The notes: generated from the letters alone by a model not told the origin. A stretch of 64,000 nt of DNA from Rhizobium tropici CIAT 899 (GCF_000330885.1 NC_020059.1:1477001-1541000), one strand, 5' to 3'; positions 16,840 to 26,332 are shown, counted from the first letter of the stretch. Translations and numbers: made by a program.

Positions 16840-16878
16840 AATCGGTCGATCCCCAGCTTTGACGTTGATCGACCGATT
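16840..16878. repeat. 12-bp inverted repeat between nadK and tRNA-Thr
   Basis: AATCGGTCGATC (16840-16851) and GATCGACCGATT (16867-16878) are perfect complements with a 15-base loop. Two more T follow on the plus side. It lies between divergent genes, so it could be an operator pair, a 5' leader hairpin of nadK or a barrier terminator. Confidence 0.55.
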
Positions 16879-16922
16879 TTCCCTTTACAGGATTTCAAAA
16901 TCTGGTACTGGCATGCCCATAC

Positions 16923-16998
<76 letters not shown>

Positions 16999-17131
16999 TT
17001 TTTTCCTGGATATTGTCGATCGTTTCATCTCCGGTATGGAAAACCGGCGGTAGCGATATAATATGTCGTGGTGCGCGAGTTCGGAACACGCGTAGCGGTC
17101 ATCAATCCTATATTCGTGTGCCTGGAACCCT

Positions 17132-17401
17132 ATGCCCAGCAAACCCAAGAAGCCTAAACTCGAACACTCCGAGCTTTCGGGTGAGTTCACCGATGATGGC
17201 GTGACCGTCCTGGTCGATATCTTTCGACCGGCTGGCACCAATGCCGACTGGCGGATGGAGGTCATCACGCCGGAAGAGGATCTGATTGAATGGGAAGAAC
17301 CCTTCGCGACAGACCGCGAGGCATTCGATGAGTTCCTTGCGACGATTGCACGCGATGGCATCAGGTCGTTCTTCGACGAAGCGGATCCTGCGATACACTG
17401 A
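17132..17401 (+). CDS. Conserved hypothetical protein, 89 residues
   Basis: A small soluble protein with a basic N-terminus (MPSKPKKPK) and an acidic remainder. It has no signal peptide, membrane segment or cysteine. The pattern VTVLVDIFRPAGTNADWRMEVI, then DREAFDEFLATIARDGIRSF, suggests a beta-rich core followed by a helix. I do not recognise a named family; its codon usage matches its neighbours and similar small proteins occur in rhizobia. It stands alone between tRNA-Thr and the convergent Inh-domain gene. Confidence 0.7.
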   Translation: MPSKPKKPKLEHSELSGEFTDDGVTVLVDIFRPAGTNADWRMEVITPEEDLIEWEEPFATDREAFDEFLATIARDGIRSFFDEADPAIH

Positions 17402-17540
17402 TCACCTGCCCGCGCATTGGCGGCGCTAGGTGCGCGGAAAGAGCAGCCTCGGGAAGGGGTTTCGCCGTCGCATGAAGGCGGTCGCCAACATCAGAAATGT
17501 GGCTATGTTTGCGATACGGCGGGCCGCGGCCGGGCTCTGC

Positions 17541-18230
17541 TTATTTGCGTACCAGCAGCAACGGCTCGCCTTCCTCTTCTTCGGACTTCTGGAAACTGCC
17601 GTCGGGCTTCATATCGAAGGAGAGCGAGGAGCCGTCATTGCCCAGCATGACAAGCCCGAACCCTTCCGTTGCCCATAGTGAGAGTTTGAGGTCACCGACT
17701 TCGCTGGCGCAATCACCGCTCGGCGACATCTTGGAGGTGCCATCCTGATCCTTGTCGGTTGTGAGCGTGATATCGCAGATGGGCTTGCCGTCTGGCGTCT
17801 GGATGCGCCACGCGCCGGCAAGGCTTGCAACAGTCGGCACATGATCGACATCTCCGAGCGCCGGCAGCAGCCAGGTCGGGTCTGCGCCTTCGCTTTCCCA
17901 CGGCGAGCCTTCCTCCTGCTGGAAGCGCATGAGCGGCTTGCCCCCACCGTCCACGATCGCCAGCGCGCCATCATCGGTGAAATTCCAGATCTTGGCTGCG
18001 GTAAGGGCGGGGAGCGGCACCGCGCACGCATCCGCCCCCGTAATCTCGTAGCCGCCGGAGACCGCATTCGTCCCGAAGGTGAGGCGGCAGCCCTTGGCGC
18101 CGCTTTCCGGCGCAACCAGCCAGACGCCTGCTTGCGCCTGGATCATTTCGTCATCGGCGGCGCGCGCCGGCTGGACTATGGTCAAAGCAAGGGCGGCGGC
18201 AACCGCCGCGGGACCAAGAAGACGGATCAA
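17541..18230 (-). CDS. Secreted protein with two AprI/Inh protease-inhibitor-like domains
   Basis: A protein of about 230 residues. The signal peptide (LLGPAAVAAALALTIVQPARA) is followed by two similar halves. Each starts with a GxW element (AGVWLV; AGAWRI) and carries two cysteines (KGC...DAC; PIC...GDC) spaced as in the disulfide of AprI/Inh inhibitors, which block serralysin-type metalloproteases in the periplasm. Tandem domains in one chain are less usual than the single-domain form. I start at TTG 18230 because GGGGGA lies about 7 bases upstream and the signal peptide begins there; the frame itself stays open further upstream. Target protease unknown. Confidence 0.8.
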   Translation of the reverse strand: MIRLLGPAAVAAALALTIVQPARAADDEMIQAQAGVWLVAPESGAKGCRLTFGTNAVSGGYEITGADACAVPLPALTAAKIWNFTDDGALAIVDGGGKPLMRFQQEEGSPWESEGADPTWLLPALGDVDHVPTVASLAGAWRIQTPDGKPICDITLTTDKDQDGTSKMSPSGDCASEVGDLKLSLWATEGFGLVMLGNDGSSLSFDMKPDGSFQKSEEEEGEPLLLVRK

Positions 18231-18270
18231 AGCAAATTCCCCCAACGTGCTGCGGCCGCCAAGGGCGCCA

Positions 18271-19179
18271 CTATGATTTGAGATAGGATCGCGTCGCATA
18301 TAGCGCGATCGCGGCAGCATTCGAGACATTGAGCGACTTGATGGCGCCCGGCATATCGAGCCGAGCGAGCGCATTCACCGTCTCCCGTGTCTTCTGGCGC
18401 AGGCCCTTGCCCTCGGAGCCGAGCACGAGGGCGATCTTGTCGCCGCTGAAGGTACCTTCGAGCGGTGCGGGACCTTCCGAATCAAGCCCGATGGTCGTGA
18501 AGCCGAGCCGGTGCAGCTCGCCGAGCGCATCGGCGAGATTGGTGATCTGTATATAAGGTATGAGTTCCAGCGCGCCGGAGGCCGATTTTGCCATCACGCC
18601 TGATTCGGTCGGGCTGTGGCGCTGTGTCGTGATGACGGCACCCGCATCGAAAGCGACGGCCGAGCGCATGATGGCGCCGACATTGTGCGGGTCCGTCACC
18701 TGATCGAGCACCAGGAGCAACGGACTGTCCTTCAATGCCTCGAGACGGCGCACGGGCAGGGGGCGCGTTTCCAGCATGACGCCTTGGTGAATCGCTTCCG
18801 GGCCGAGCACCTTATCGATATCCTGCGGCGAGACGATCTCGACGGGAATGCCGAGCGCATCCGCGGGGCCGATTTCCAGCCGCACCAGCGCATTCTGCGT
18901 CGTCGACAGCTTGATGTTCTTGCGCTCGGGATTGGCAAGCGCGGCGCGGACCGTATGGAGACCATAGAGAAAGACCTGGTCGGGTGCGAGCGCCGGCGGC
19001 TTCCAATCGTCCGCGCCAGTCTTCTTGCGTTTCTGCGGCGTCGGCGTCGGGATTTCGCCGCGCTCGCGCTTGGCATCGCGATGCGCGCGACGCAGGGTGG
19101 CGTAATGCGTGTCCTTGGCCGACTTGTCGTCGGAGGTGCTGTCTGGGCCGGCGCGGCCGGAAATTTTATCTTTGCTCAT
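18271..19179 (-). CDS. rlmB: 23S rRNA (guanosine-2'-O)-methyltransferase RlmB
   Basis: A 302-residue SpoU-family (SPOUT) methyltransferase. A basic, probably disordered N-terminal extension of about 65 residues precedes the L30e-like substrate-binding domain (VFLYGLHTVRAALANPERK) and the knotted catalytic domain with its three motifs, DQVTDPHNVGAIMRSA, ALVLGSEGKGL and IKSLNVSNAAAIALY. It is expected to methylate G2251 (E. coli numbering) in the peptidyl-transferase P loop. It is longer than the E. coli enzyme because of the extension. The Inh-domain gene follows 40 bases downstream on the same strand. Confidence 0.92.
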   Translation of the reverse strand: MSKDKISGRAGPDSTSDDKSAKDTHYATLRRAHRDAKRERGEIPTPTPQKRKKTGADDWKPPALAPDQVFLYGLHTVRAALANPERKNIKLSTTQNALVRLEIGPADALGIPVEIVSPQDIDKVLGPEAIHQGVMLETRPLPVRRLEALKDSPLLLVLDQVTDPHNVGAIMRSAVAFDAGAVITTQRHSPTESGVMAKSASGALELIPYIQITNLADALGELHRLGFTTIGLDSEGPAPLEGTFSGDKIALVLGSEGKGLRQKTRETVNALARLDMPGAIKSLNVSNAAAIALYATRSYLKS

Positions 19180-19280
19180 GCGGCTTTATAACCAGCGCGT
19201 CCGCAAGCGCCTAGCCTCTTTCAGTGCCGGGCTTTTCCCACAGGCTGAAATTTTTTTGTCATTTTTGGTAATTCCTTGTG

Positions 19281-19309
19281 TTGACAGACGGAAGTGGTCC
19301 GGCCATATA
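19281..19309 (+). promoter_or_regulatory. Promoter of the tRNA-Tyr/tRNA-Gly unit
   Basis: TTGACA (19281-19286), a 17-base spacer and CATATA (19304-19309) closely match the housekeeping sigma factor consensus. Transcription would start near 19316, about 60 bases before tRNA-Tyr, and could read on through tRNA-Gly. Confidence 0.75.
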
Positions 19310-19377
19310 CGCGGCGCAGATCACGGCGGCGACGCCACGGTCTGACAAGCTTGGTCGCAAGATCCAGTCGGAATACT

Positions 19378-19462
19378 GGAGGGATGCCCGAGTGGTTAAA
19401 GGGGACGGACTGTAAATCCGTTGGCTCAGCCTACGTTGGTTCAAATCCAACTCCCTCCACCA
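19378..19462 (+). tRNA. tRNA-Tyr (anticodon GTA)
   Basis: An 85-base class II tRNA with a long variable arm and encoded CCA. The acceptor GGAGGGA pairs with TCCCTCC, the anticodon loop is CTGTAAA within GGA-loop-TCC, and the T arm is GTTGGTTCAAATCCAAC. It heads a two-tRNA unit. Confidence 0.97.
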
Positions 19463-19487
19463 TTCCGTGCCGGATCTTGACCATCCC

Positions 19488-19561
19488 GCGGGTATAGCTC
19501 AATGGTAGAGCAGCAGCCTTCCAAGCTGAATACGCGGGTTCGATTCCCGCTACCCGCTCCA
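19488..19561 (+). tRNA. tRNA-Gly (anticodon TCC)
   Basis: A 74-base cloverleaf with encoded CCA. The acceptor GCGGGTA pairs with TACCCGC, the anticodon loop is CTTCCAA and the T arm is GCGGGTTCGATTCCCGC. It lies 25 bases after tRNA-Tyr, so the two are probably cut from one precursor. Confidence 0.97.
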
Positions 19562-19772
19562 AGAATTTCAATTTATTAGCCTCTTCATCGTTCTTCGTTA
19601 CAGCGAAGAGGATATTGTGCCTTGCATGCTCGTCGGTCCTGACGGCGGCTTGGGTCTCGGCGTGTCTCACCGGCGCGTATTGGCTTCTGCCTTTGCATAT
19701 TTGACATGAAGGGTTGCTTATATTTGCGCGAGCGATACATATTGCTCTGGCAACCGAAACGGGAGAGCGCAA

Positions 19773-20201
19773 ATGGGTATCTTCGACAAGATCAAGGGTG
19801 CAATCTGGGGACAGGCAAAGGCTGCCGAGGCTGCTCCGGCACCGTCGACCACCGCCGCAACTGCCAATCCGGCGCCTGCGCCGACGCCGGCTCCTTCAGC
19901 GACGACGGCAGCAACCTCGCCTGCCACCAGCGCGCCGTCCGCTCCAGTGGATATCGCCTCGATCCTTGACGCCGCCGTCAAGAAGAGCGGCCAGAAGCTG
20001 GACTGGAAACATTCCATTGTCGACCTGATGAAGGCGCTTGGCATGGATGCGAGCCTTTCGGAACGTAAGGAGCTGGCGCAGGAGCTTGGCTATACTGGTG
20101 ATGCCGGCGATTCCGCCAAGATGAACATGTTCCTCCACAAGGCTCTTCTGAAGAAGCTTGCGGACAATGGCGGCAAGGTGCCGGCCGATCTTCTCGACTG
20201 A
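19773..20201 (+). CDS. DUF3597 domain protein
   Basis: A 142-residue soluble protein. A short N-terminal motif MGIFDKIKGAIWG is joined by a low-complexity Ala/Pro/Thr linker (about residues 18-58) to a helical domain (VDIASILDAAVKKSGQKLDW onward) containing LSERKELAQELGYTG and ending KVPADLLD. This is the DUF3597 family, which has a structural representative but no assigned role. GGAGAG lies just before the ATG. It stands alone between tRNA-Gly and the first tuf. Confidence 0.88.
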   Translation: MGIFDKIKGAIWGQAKAAEAAPAPSTTAATANPAPAPTPAPSATTAATSPATSAPSAPVDIASILDAAVKKSGQKLDWKHSIVDLMKALGMDASLSERKELAQELGYTGDAGDSAKMNMFLHKALLKKLADNGGKVPADLLD

Positions 20202-20603
20202 TCGCTGCAAAGCTTCGGCGTCTCCGATCGGCTGCGTCGAATGATGCATCGTGACAAGCGACGATTGATTGTGGTTTGATAATTCTGCGCCCTTTCCTGC
20301 CGGGAGAGGGTGCTTTGCGTTCGAGATCGGACGAATGCCTGCCCCTCTAGCGGCACTGGATTTCTTCGCCGTGTCTCCCTATGTAAGCGCCTGAACCGGC
20401 AAATGCTTTTTTGTCTTTCCGGATCGGCCGGCGAACCTTACGCGGCGAAGGAATGTTGGTGGCTTGAGATCATCCGCCATCGGCTAGGCTTCGCCCGGAA
20501 TAGGGGTTGCAATTAAGTCTTGCGCAAACGCAACGAAAGCCTTAAACGGCGGCACTAAACCGGTTCGCCGGGGTCACTCATTACGTTCACAGGAAGCATT
20601 CAA
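20202..20603 (+). other. Intergenic stretch before the first tuf
   Basis: About 400 bases without a supported gene. A hairpin at 20287-20316 probably ends the DUF3597 transcript. The tuf promoter should lie in the right half, but I see no convincing -35/-10 pair. AGGAAG shortly before ATG 20604 serves as the ribosome-binding site. Confidence 0.55.
20287..20316 (+). terminator. Possible terminator after the DUF3597 gene
   Basis: GCGCCCT (20287-20293) pairs with AGGGTGC (20307-20313), including one G-T pair. The inner TCC/GGA pairing extends the stem, and three T follow. Confidence 0.45.
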
Positions 20604-21779
<1,176 letters not shown>

Positions 21780-21802
21780 TCTTCGGATTATTCCTTTATA
21801 AG

Positions 21803-21831
21803 AGGCCCCGCTGGAAACAGCGGGGCCTTTT
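21803..21831 (+). terminator. Terminator of the stand-alone tuf
   Basis: Perfect 10-bp stem GGCCCCGCTG (21804-21813) / CAGCGGGGCC (21818-21827) with a GAAA loop and a T run. A canonical intrinsic terminator. Confidence 0.92.
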
Positions 21832-21849
21832 CGCATCCGGAGGTATTGC

Positions 21850-22359
21850 ATAAGTCTGATCATTCTGACCGGTGCTTCGGGCTCGGGAAAGACCGCGATC
21901 GCGCAGGCGATCGCCAGGGACCATGCCTCTACATTAGCCGTCCATCATTTCGACAGTATCGGCGTGCCGTCGCTTGACGCCATGATCCGCGATCACGGTT
22001 CGCCCGAGGGCTGGCAGCGGGATAAGACCCTGGAATGGCTGGCGCGGCTTGCGCCACGGGTGCGGAAGGGTAGCGCCACTCTTCTCGAGGGGCAGATGCG
22101 GCCGTCCTTCATCAAGGAGGCAGCGGCCGCCGCCGATATCGATGACTATCGCCTGTTATTGATCGATTGTGATGATGCAACGAGGACACATCGTTTGTCC
22201 GTCGAGCGAGGCCAGCCGGAACTTGCCGATGCGAATATGATGAACTGGGCGGCCTACCTGCGCCGTGAAGCCCAAGCATCCAGCTTTGAGATTCTCGATA
22301 CGAGCCATCTTTCTCTTAAGCAGAGCGTGGATAATGTGTTGAGGCACCTGATCGATTGA
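21850..22359 (+). CDS. Small P-loop NTPase (kinase-like) with an apparent ATA start
   Basis: About 169 residues. The Walker A motif GASGSGKT lies near residues 8-15, preceded by SLIILT, a typical beta strand 1. A DSIG..S segment and a hydrophobic strand LLLIDCDD further on suit a small nucleotide or shikimate-type kinase fold. The first ATG/GTG/TTG in frame is GTG 21964, which would remove the P loop. Upstream to the in-frame stop at 21799 there is no ATG, GTG or TTG, only ATA at 21850 (six bases after a perfect GGAGG at 21839-21843) and CTG at 21856. Either ATA is used or the start codon has decayed. Substrate unknown. Confidence 0.65.
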   Translation: MSLIILTGASGSGKTAIAQAIARDHASTLAVHHFDSIGVPSLDAMIRDHGSPEGWQRDKTLEWLARLAPRVRKGSATLLEGQMRPSFIKEAAAAADIDDYRLLLIDCDDATRTHRLSVERGQPELADANMMNWAAYLRREAQASSFEILDTSHLSLKQSVDNVLRHLID

Positions 22360-22372
22360 TCCAACGACATTA

Positions 22373-22903
22373 TCACCGATCGGTGATATTTTCGATCGAT
22401 GAGACCTCTATCTTCGCGCGGCGCACGATATCGGCAACGAAATCGCTCTTACCGCCGGTATAGTGGTCCCACTCGCCACCGGCCTCTTCAGCCAGGCGCC
22501 GTTTCAAGTTCGCATAATTCGCCGCGCATTCAGGATGCGCGCGTAGATAGTCGCGAAAGAGAAGGCGCTCCCGATGGGCCTCGTTATCAGGCAGGCAAAG
22601 ATAAAGTCGGGTGCCATAAGGCGTCTCATCCTTGGTGAAGGCCCAACGTCCGGCATCATGCGGATCGCCATGAAAGCGATATCCGTCTTCCTTCAGGCGC
22701 TCCGTCGCATCGAGCCTGGCATCTTCCGAGAAGAGGACCGCATCGATATCGAGCTTGGGTTTGGCGCATAATCCGGCGATGGCAGTGCTGCCGATATGAT
22801 GAAACGCGGCGGCATGGCCAAGCAACAGGCTAATCGTCTGGCTTCTGCTTTCGAAGAGAAGAGGCCATTGCGGATCGTATTCGACAAGCGTGATCGGCCG
22901 CAT
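22373..22903 (-). CDS. GrpB family protein (nucleotidyltransferase-like)
   Basis: A 176-residue protein of the GrpB/UPF0157 family, which has a nucleotidyltransferase-like fold. Hallmarks: the N-terminal ITLVEYDPQWPLLFE, then HHIGSTAIAGLCAKPKLDIDAV, where GST and the DID pair resemble the metal-binding core, and RLYLCLPDN with LLFRDYLRAHP. Its biological role is not established. I start at ATG 22903, nine bases after AAGGAG; an ATG three codons earlier sits right on that ribosome-binding site. It converges with the P-loop gene. Confidence 0.85.
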   Translation of the reverse strand: MRPITLVEYDPQWPLLFESRSQTISLLLGHAAAFHHIGSTAIAGLCAKPKLDIDAVLFSEDARLDATERLKEDGYRFHGDPHDAGRWAFTKDETPYGTRLYLCLPDNEAHRERLLFRDYLRAHPECAANYANLKRRLAEEAGGEWDHYTGGKSDFVADIVRRAKIEVSSIENITDR

Positions 22904-23058
22904 CCCACTCATCTCCTTTCGCCGTTTTCGCCACGCGGCATATGCTTTATCGAGTCGGCTCGATTATTTTGCCGAGAAACCGTCAGCTCACCAAGCCGTG
23001 TCTTGCGAAATGGAAGCAAGGGCCTATGTATCGCTCGATTTTATCTGGAGGAGATTTC

Positions 23059-23952
23059 ATGAAGAAACGTATTTTGTTCACGGGCGGCAGCGGCAAGGCT
23101 GGACGTCACACGGTTCCTTGGCTGGTCAATGCCGGCTATGAGGTCCACAATGTCGATCTCGTGCCGCTGAACAGCCCCGGCGTCACCAATCTGGTGGCTG
23201 ATGTCACCGATGCGGGACAGGTCTATAATGTCCTGACGATGCACCGCGATTTTCCCGATCTCGATCAAGGCAAAGGCGTGCAGCCCTTCGACGCAGTCGT
23301 CCATTTCGCCGCCATACCGCGCATTCTGATCAAGCCAGATAACGAGACCTTCCGCATCAATACGATGAGCACCTACAATGTCATCGAGGCGGCCGCGAAG
23401 CTTGGCGTCAAGAAGATCATTGTCGCTTCCAGCGAGACGACCTACGGTGTCTGCTTTGCCGAAGGCCACCGCGATTTTCACCAGTTTCCGCTGGAAGAAG
23501 ACTATGATGTCAACCCGATGGATTCCTACGGTCTGTCCAAGGTCGTGAATGAGAAGACGGCTCGGGCTTTCGCCGAGCGTTTCGGCATCGACATCTATGC
23601 GCTGCGCATCGGCAACGTCATCGAGCCGCACGAATATGAGCGGTTCCCCGAGTTTTTCGCCAACAGCGAAATCCGCAAGCGCATCGCCTGGAGCTATATC
23701 GACGCCCGCGATCTCGGCCAGATCGTCCATCTCTGCATCGAGAAGAGCGGCCTCGGCTTCCAGGTGTTCAATGCCGCCAACGACACGGTATCGGCCAATA
23801 CGCCATCGCGAGAGCTGGCCGCCAAGCACTTTCCGAACGTCCCGTTCACGCGCGAGATCGGCGAATATGAGGGCTTGCTGTCCAACCGCAAGATCCGTGA
23901 GGTCCTGGGCTTCAAGGAAGAGCACGACTGGCGGAAATATGTGAAGGTCTGA
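23059..23952 (+). CDS. NAD(P)-dependent epimerase/dehydratase, extended SDR
   Basis: A 297-residue Rossmann-fold oxidoreductase. The cofactor-binding loop TGGSGKAGRH is at residues 8-17, an acidic residue ends the second strand (NVDLVP), and the catalytic YGLSK supplies Tyr and Lys; VVHFAAIPR and VASSETTYG are typical for UDP-sugar epimerase/dehydratase relatives. The exact substrate cannot be read. The ATG at 23059 follows GGAGGAG; the longer frame upstream has no such support. A hairpin ATCGAG/CTCGAT (22949-22964) followed by TATTTT lies in the leader. The neighbouring glycosyltransferase-like genes suggest surface-sugar metabolism. Confidence 0.88.
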   Translation: MKKRILFTGGSGKAGRHTVPWLVNAGYEVHNVDLVPLNSPGVTNLVADVTDAGQVYNVLTMHRDFPDLDQGKGVQPFDAVVHFAAIPRILIKPDNETFRINTMSTYNVIEAAAKLGVKKIIVASSETTYGVCFAEGHRDFHQFPLEEDYDVNPMDSYGLSKVVNEKTARAFAERFGIDIYALRIGNVIEPHEYERFPEFFANSEIRKRIAWSYIDARDLGQIVHLCIEKSGLGFQVFNAANDTVSANTPSRELAAKHFPNVPFTREIGEYEGLLSNRKIREVLGFKEEHDWRKYVKV

Positions 23953-24282
23953 GGGGACGCAGCCCTTGCAGATAGGCCGGGTGCTTTGTGTTGGCGCCCG
24001 GCAAGCGTATCGATCCGGGTGAGGGCGCCTCTCTATTTGTTACGCAACAAAACCAAAAATGCTTCCCCAAACACTCGACAAATATCGCCGTTTATTTAAG
24101 TAGGGTTGCGTTCGCGAAGCATCTCCTGGAGATTGCAGCGCATGGCCCGGTATATCCGTGCCCGTGTTTTGAACCAGTACCCTCCGGCCGATGGGTCTCA
24201 AGGGTGGGCAGCGCGCGATTTGCGTCGCGACGGAAGATAATAGTCGGCTGACCTGCAAGCGCTCAGCCGTTTCGGAGGTATC
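23953..24282 (+). other. Intergenic stretch between the SDR and glycosyltransferase genes
   Basis: About 330 bases, no supported gene. A 9-bp stem (23976-23984 with 23994-24002, one G-T pair) follows the SDR gene but has no T run. The middle (about 24040-24110) is distinctly AT-richer than its surroundings and is a plausible promoter region; no specific site is called. A GGAGG lies before ATG 24283. Confidence 0.5.
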
Positions 24283-24969
24283 ATGAAGGATAATGTTGCA
24301 CGCATTTTTGTCGGGTTCGATTCCAAGGAAGTCGTGGCCTATCACGTCCTGACCCAAAGCATCATCGAGCGCTCGTCTATTCCGGTGGTGTTCTCGCCAA
24401 TCGTGCTCAACAATCTCGAGGGCGTCTTCACGCGCGAGCGCAATCCGCTGCAGTCGACCGAATTTTCCTTCTCGCGCTTTCTCGTGCCTTATCTCAGCGA
24501 TTATCAGGGCTGGAGCATCTTCATGGATTGCGACATGCTCGCCCGCACCGATATCGCCGAGCTTTGGGCGCTGCGCGACGACCGCTATGCGGCCATGTGC
24601 GTGAAGCACGACTACCAGCCGAAAGTCGAGACCAAGTTCCTCGGCCAGACGCAGACCAAATACGAGAAGAAGAACTGGTCGAGCATGATCCTGTTCAACA
24701 ATGCCAAGTGCACGGCATTGACGAAGGATTTCGTCAATACGGCAACCGGCCTGCAGCTTCATCAGTTCAAGTGGCTGGAGAATGACGACCAGATCGGCGA
24801 GGTGCCGGTGACCTGGAATTATCTCGTCAACGAATATGACTACCGTGACGATGCCAAGCTCGTGCATTTCACCGATGGCGGCCCGTATTTCGACGAATAT
24901 CGCAATGACGATTATGCGGAAGAATGGTTCGCCATGCGCGACCGGATGCTGCACGTCCAGCAGAAGTGA
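24283..24969 (+). CDS. Putative glycosyltransferase with a DxD motif
   Basis: A 228-residue soluble protein. It opens ARIFVGFDSKEVVAYHVL and has FSFSRFLVPYL followed by SIFMDCDML, where DCD is the DxD metal and nucleotide-sugar site of GT-A enzymes. NWSSMILFNNAKC and HFTDGGPYFDEY follow, as in GT8-like proteins. I infer transfer of a sugar in the cytosol, perhaps onto a surface glycan, but donor and acceptor are unknown. Its stop overlaps the next gene's GTG (GTGA), so the two are translationally coupled. Confidence 0.8.
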   Translation: MKDNVARIFVGFDSKEVVAYHVLTQSIIERSSIPVVFSPIVLNNLEGVFTRERNPLQSTEFSFSRFLVPYLSDYQGWSIFMDCDMLARTDIAELWALRDDRYAAMCVKHDYQPKVETKFLGQTQTKYEKKNWSSMILFNNAKCTALTKDFVNTATGLQLHQFKWLENDDQIGEVPVTWNYLVNEYDYRDDAKLVHFTDGGPYFDEYRNDDYAEEWFAMRDRMLHVQQK

Positions 24970-25850
24970 GCGAGTTGGATCACAAGACGACTGAAAACAT
25001 CGATGTCGGCATACCGGCTGCGGGCTCCGCGGCCGGTTTGAACAGCGCCGACGGATGGCGGACCATGTTGATGGGGTTTTCCCATATCGTCCTGGTCGCC
25101 AATAGTGATGCAGTCGATATCGCAAGCCTGCAGGCGCAGTTTCCGCAGACGGCGCTCTTCGTCTTCTTCAACAAGGTCTACAAGGTTCTGGATCGCCCGT
25201 TCCATGGGCATTCGCTGCTGATCTCGCGCGGGCAGCCGCGCGGTGCCAACATCGTCTATCGCGGCGAAGTGGGCGAGGTCGTCAAATTCTTTCCGAAGGA
25301 ATATTTCCTCGGCATCATGAACATCCGCCTCGGACCGGAGGAGAAGCTCAATCCCGCCGCTGATTTCCAGGGAGCGCCGACCGGCCACCTTGATCTCGTG
25401 GGCTTCTGCTCGGATTTCTACACGGAGGGCAAGACGCCGACGAGCGGCTTTGCCATGGCGCTCTGGCTCAGCGACCTGAAACTGCCCGGCGCGATCGTGC
25501 TTGCGGGTTTCTCGGCCAGACGCAGCCAGAAGTGGAGGGTGGTTTCCGCCCATGATTGGAGCTTCGAGCAGACCTTCCTGCGCCTATTTGCCCGATTGGG
25601 GAAGATCACCATCCATGGTGGGGTCGCACTGAACCCCTATATCAGCCTTGCCCAGCGCTTCACGGAAGTTCCGCCGGCCGAGATTGCTTTGGCCGCGGCT
25701 GAGGTTTTGTCGGAGCGACTGGGCAATACCGACACCGAAATAGATAAGCTGATCTCCCTGACCAATGTGATTCGCTCCGCGGATAACTTCATGCGTCGCC
25801 TCAGGCCGAAATTTCTCAAGCGCAAGCCGAAAGGCTCTCCCGGAGAATAA
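24966..25850 (+). CDS. Uncharacterised protein, possible sialyltransferase-like (GT29-type) glycosyltransferase
   Basis: About 294 residues from GTG 24966, which overlaps the preceding stop by four bases; TTG 24975 is an alternative. Strands such as HIVLVANSD and TALFVFFN fit a Rossmann-like nucleotide-sugar fold. A segment TPTSGFAMALWLSDL, then VLAGFSA and AHDWSFEQTFL, recalls the small and very small motifs of GT29 sialyltransferases (conserved G, then His and Glu). That match is by pattern only. It has no signal peptide and ends in a basic tail (RRLRPKFLKRKPKG) that could sit on the membrane. Coupling with the GT8-like gene suggests one glycan pathway. Confidence 0.6.
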   Translation: MSELDHKTTENIDVGIPAAGSAAGLNSADGWRTMLMGFSHIVLVANSDAVDIASLQAQFPQTALFVFFNKVYKVLDRPFHGHSLLISRGQPRGANIVYRGEVGEVVKFFPKEYFLGIMNIRLGPEEKLNPAADFQGAPTGHLDLVGFCSDFYTEGKTPTSGFAMALWLSDLKLPGAIVLAGFSARRSQKWRVVSAHDWSFEQTFLRLFARLGKITIHGGVALNPYISLAQRFTEVPPAEIALAAAEVLSERLGNTDTEIDKLISLTNVIRSADNFMRRLRPKFLKRKPKGSPGE

Positions 25851-25971
25851 CGAGGGCGAGGGGTATCCTTCCCGTAGCATTCGCGGCGGCTTTGCCCTGG
25901 CGGCAAATCTTCTGTTGGAGCCAGTCCCGTGTGAAGTTGCGGGTTCGATTGGGAAAAAGCAAAAAACGCTC

Positions 25972-26000
25972 TTGCCAATCGTTTCGTCCCGCCTTAAAGG
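25972..26000 (+). promoter_or_regulatory. Candidate promoter of tRNA-Trp
   Basis: TTGCCA (25972-25977), a 17-base spacer and TTAAAG (25995-26000). The predicted start is about 55 bases before the tRNA. Reasonable but not perfect elements. Confidence 0.45.
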
Positions 26001-26062
26001 GAGCGCCATGTCTTCGAACTGTTTGGGCGGTCCACCGCTTTAAGCAAATATTCGAAGGAAGA

Positions 26063-26138
<76 letters not shown>

Positions 26139-26232
26139 TTTCCTTGATTTGACTGGCGCGTTGTTTCGCAGCTTCTTGGGTTGAGGGTCGTGCCGGATTG
26201 CCGGCAAATTTTAGAAAACACCGTATTGCCTC

Positions 26233-26261
26233 TTGTTAAATCGGGAATCGGTGTTTATGTA
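26233..26261 (+). promoter_or_regulatory. Candidate promoter of secE-nusG
   Basis: TTGTTA (26233-26238), a 17-base spacer and TATGTA (26256-26261), about 70 bases upstream of secE. The hexamers are fair matches and the spacing is ideal. Confidence 0.5.
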
Positions 26262-26332
26262 GGGTTTAACAGACACGCGGTGCGTGGGGCTGATATGTTC
26301 AGCTTTACGCGCCGTAATTGCGTGGGCAGTCA

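Noticed and set aside
23988..24251. An 87-codon frame between the SDR and glycosyltransferase genes
   Set aside because: No ribosome-binding site, odd composition and no recognisable motif; the stretch looks like a promoter region.
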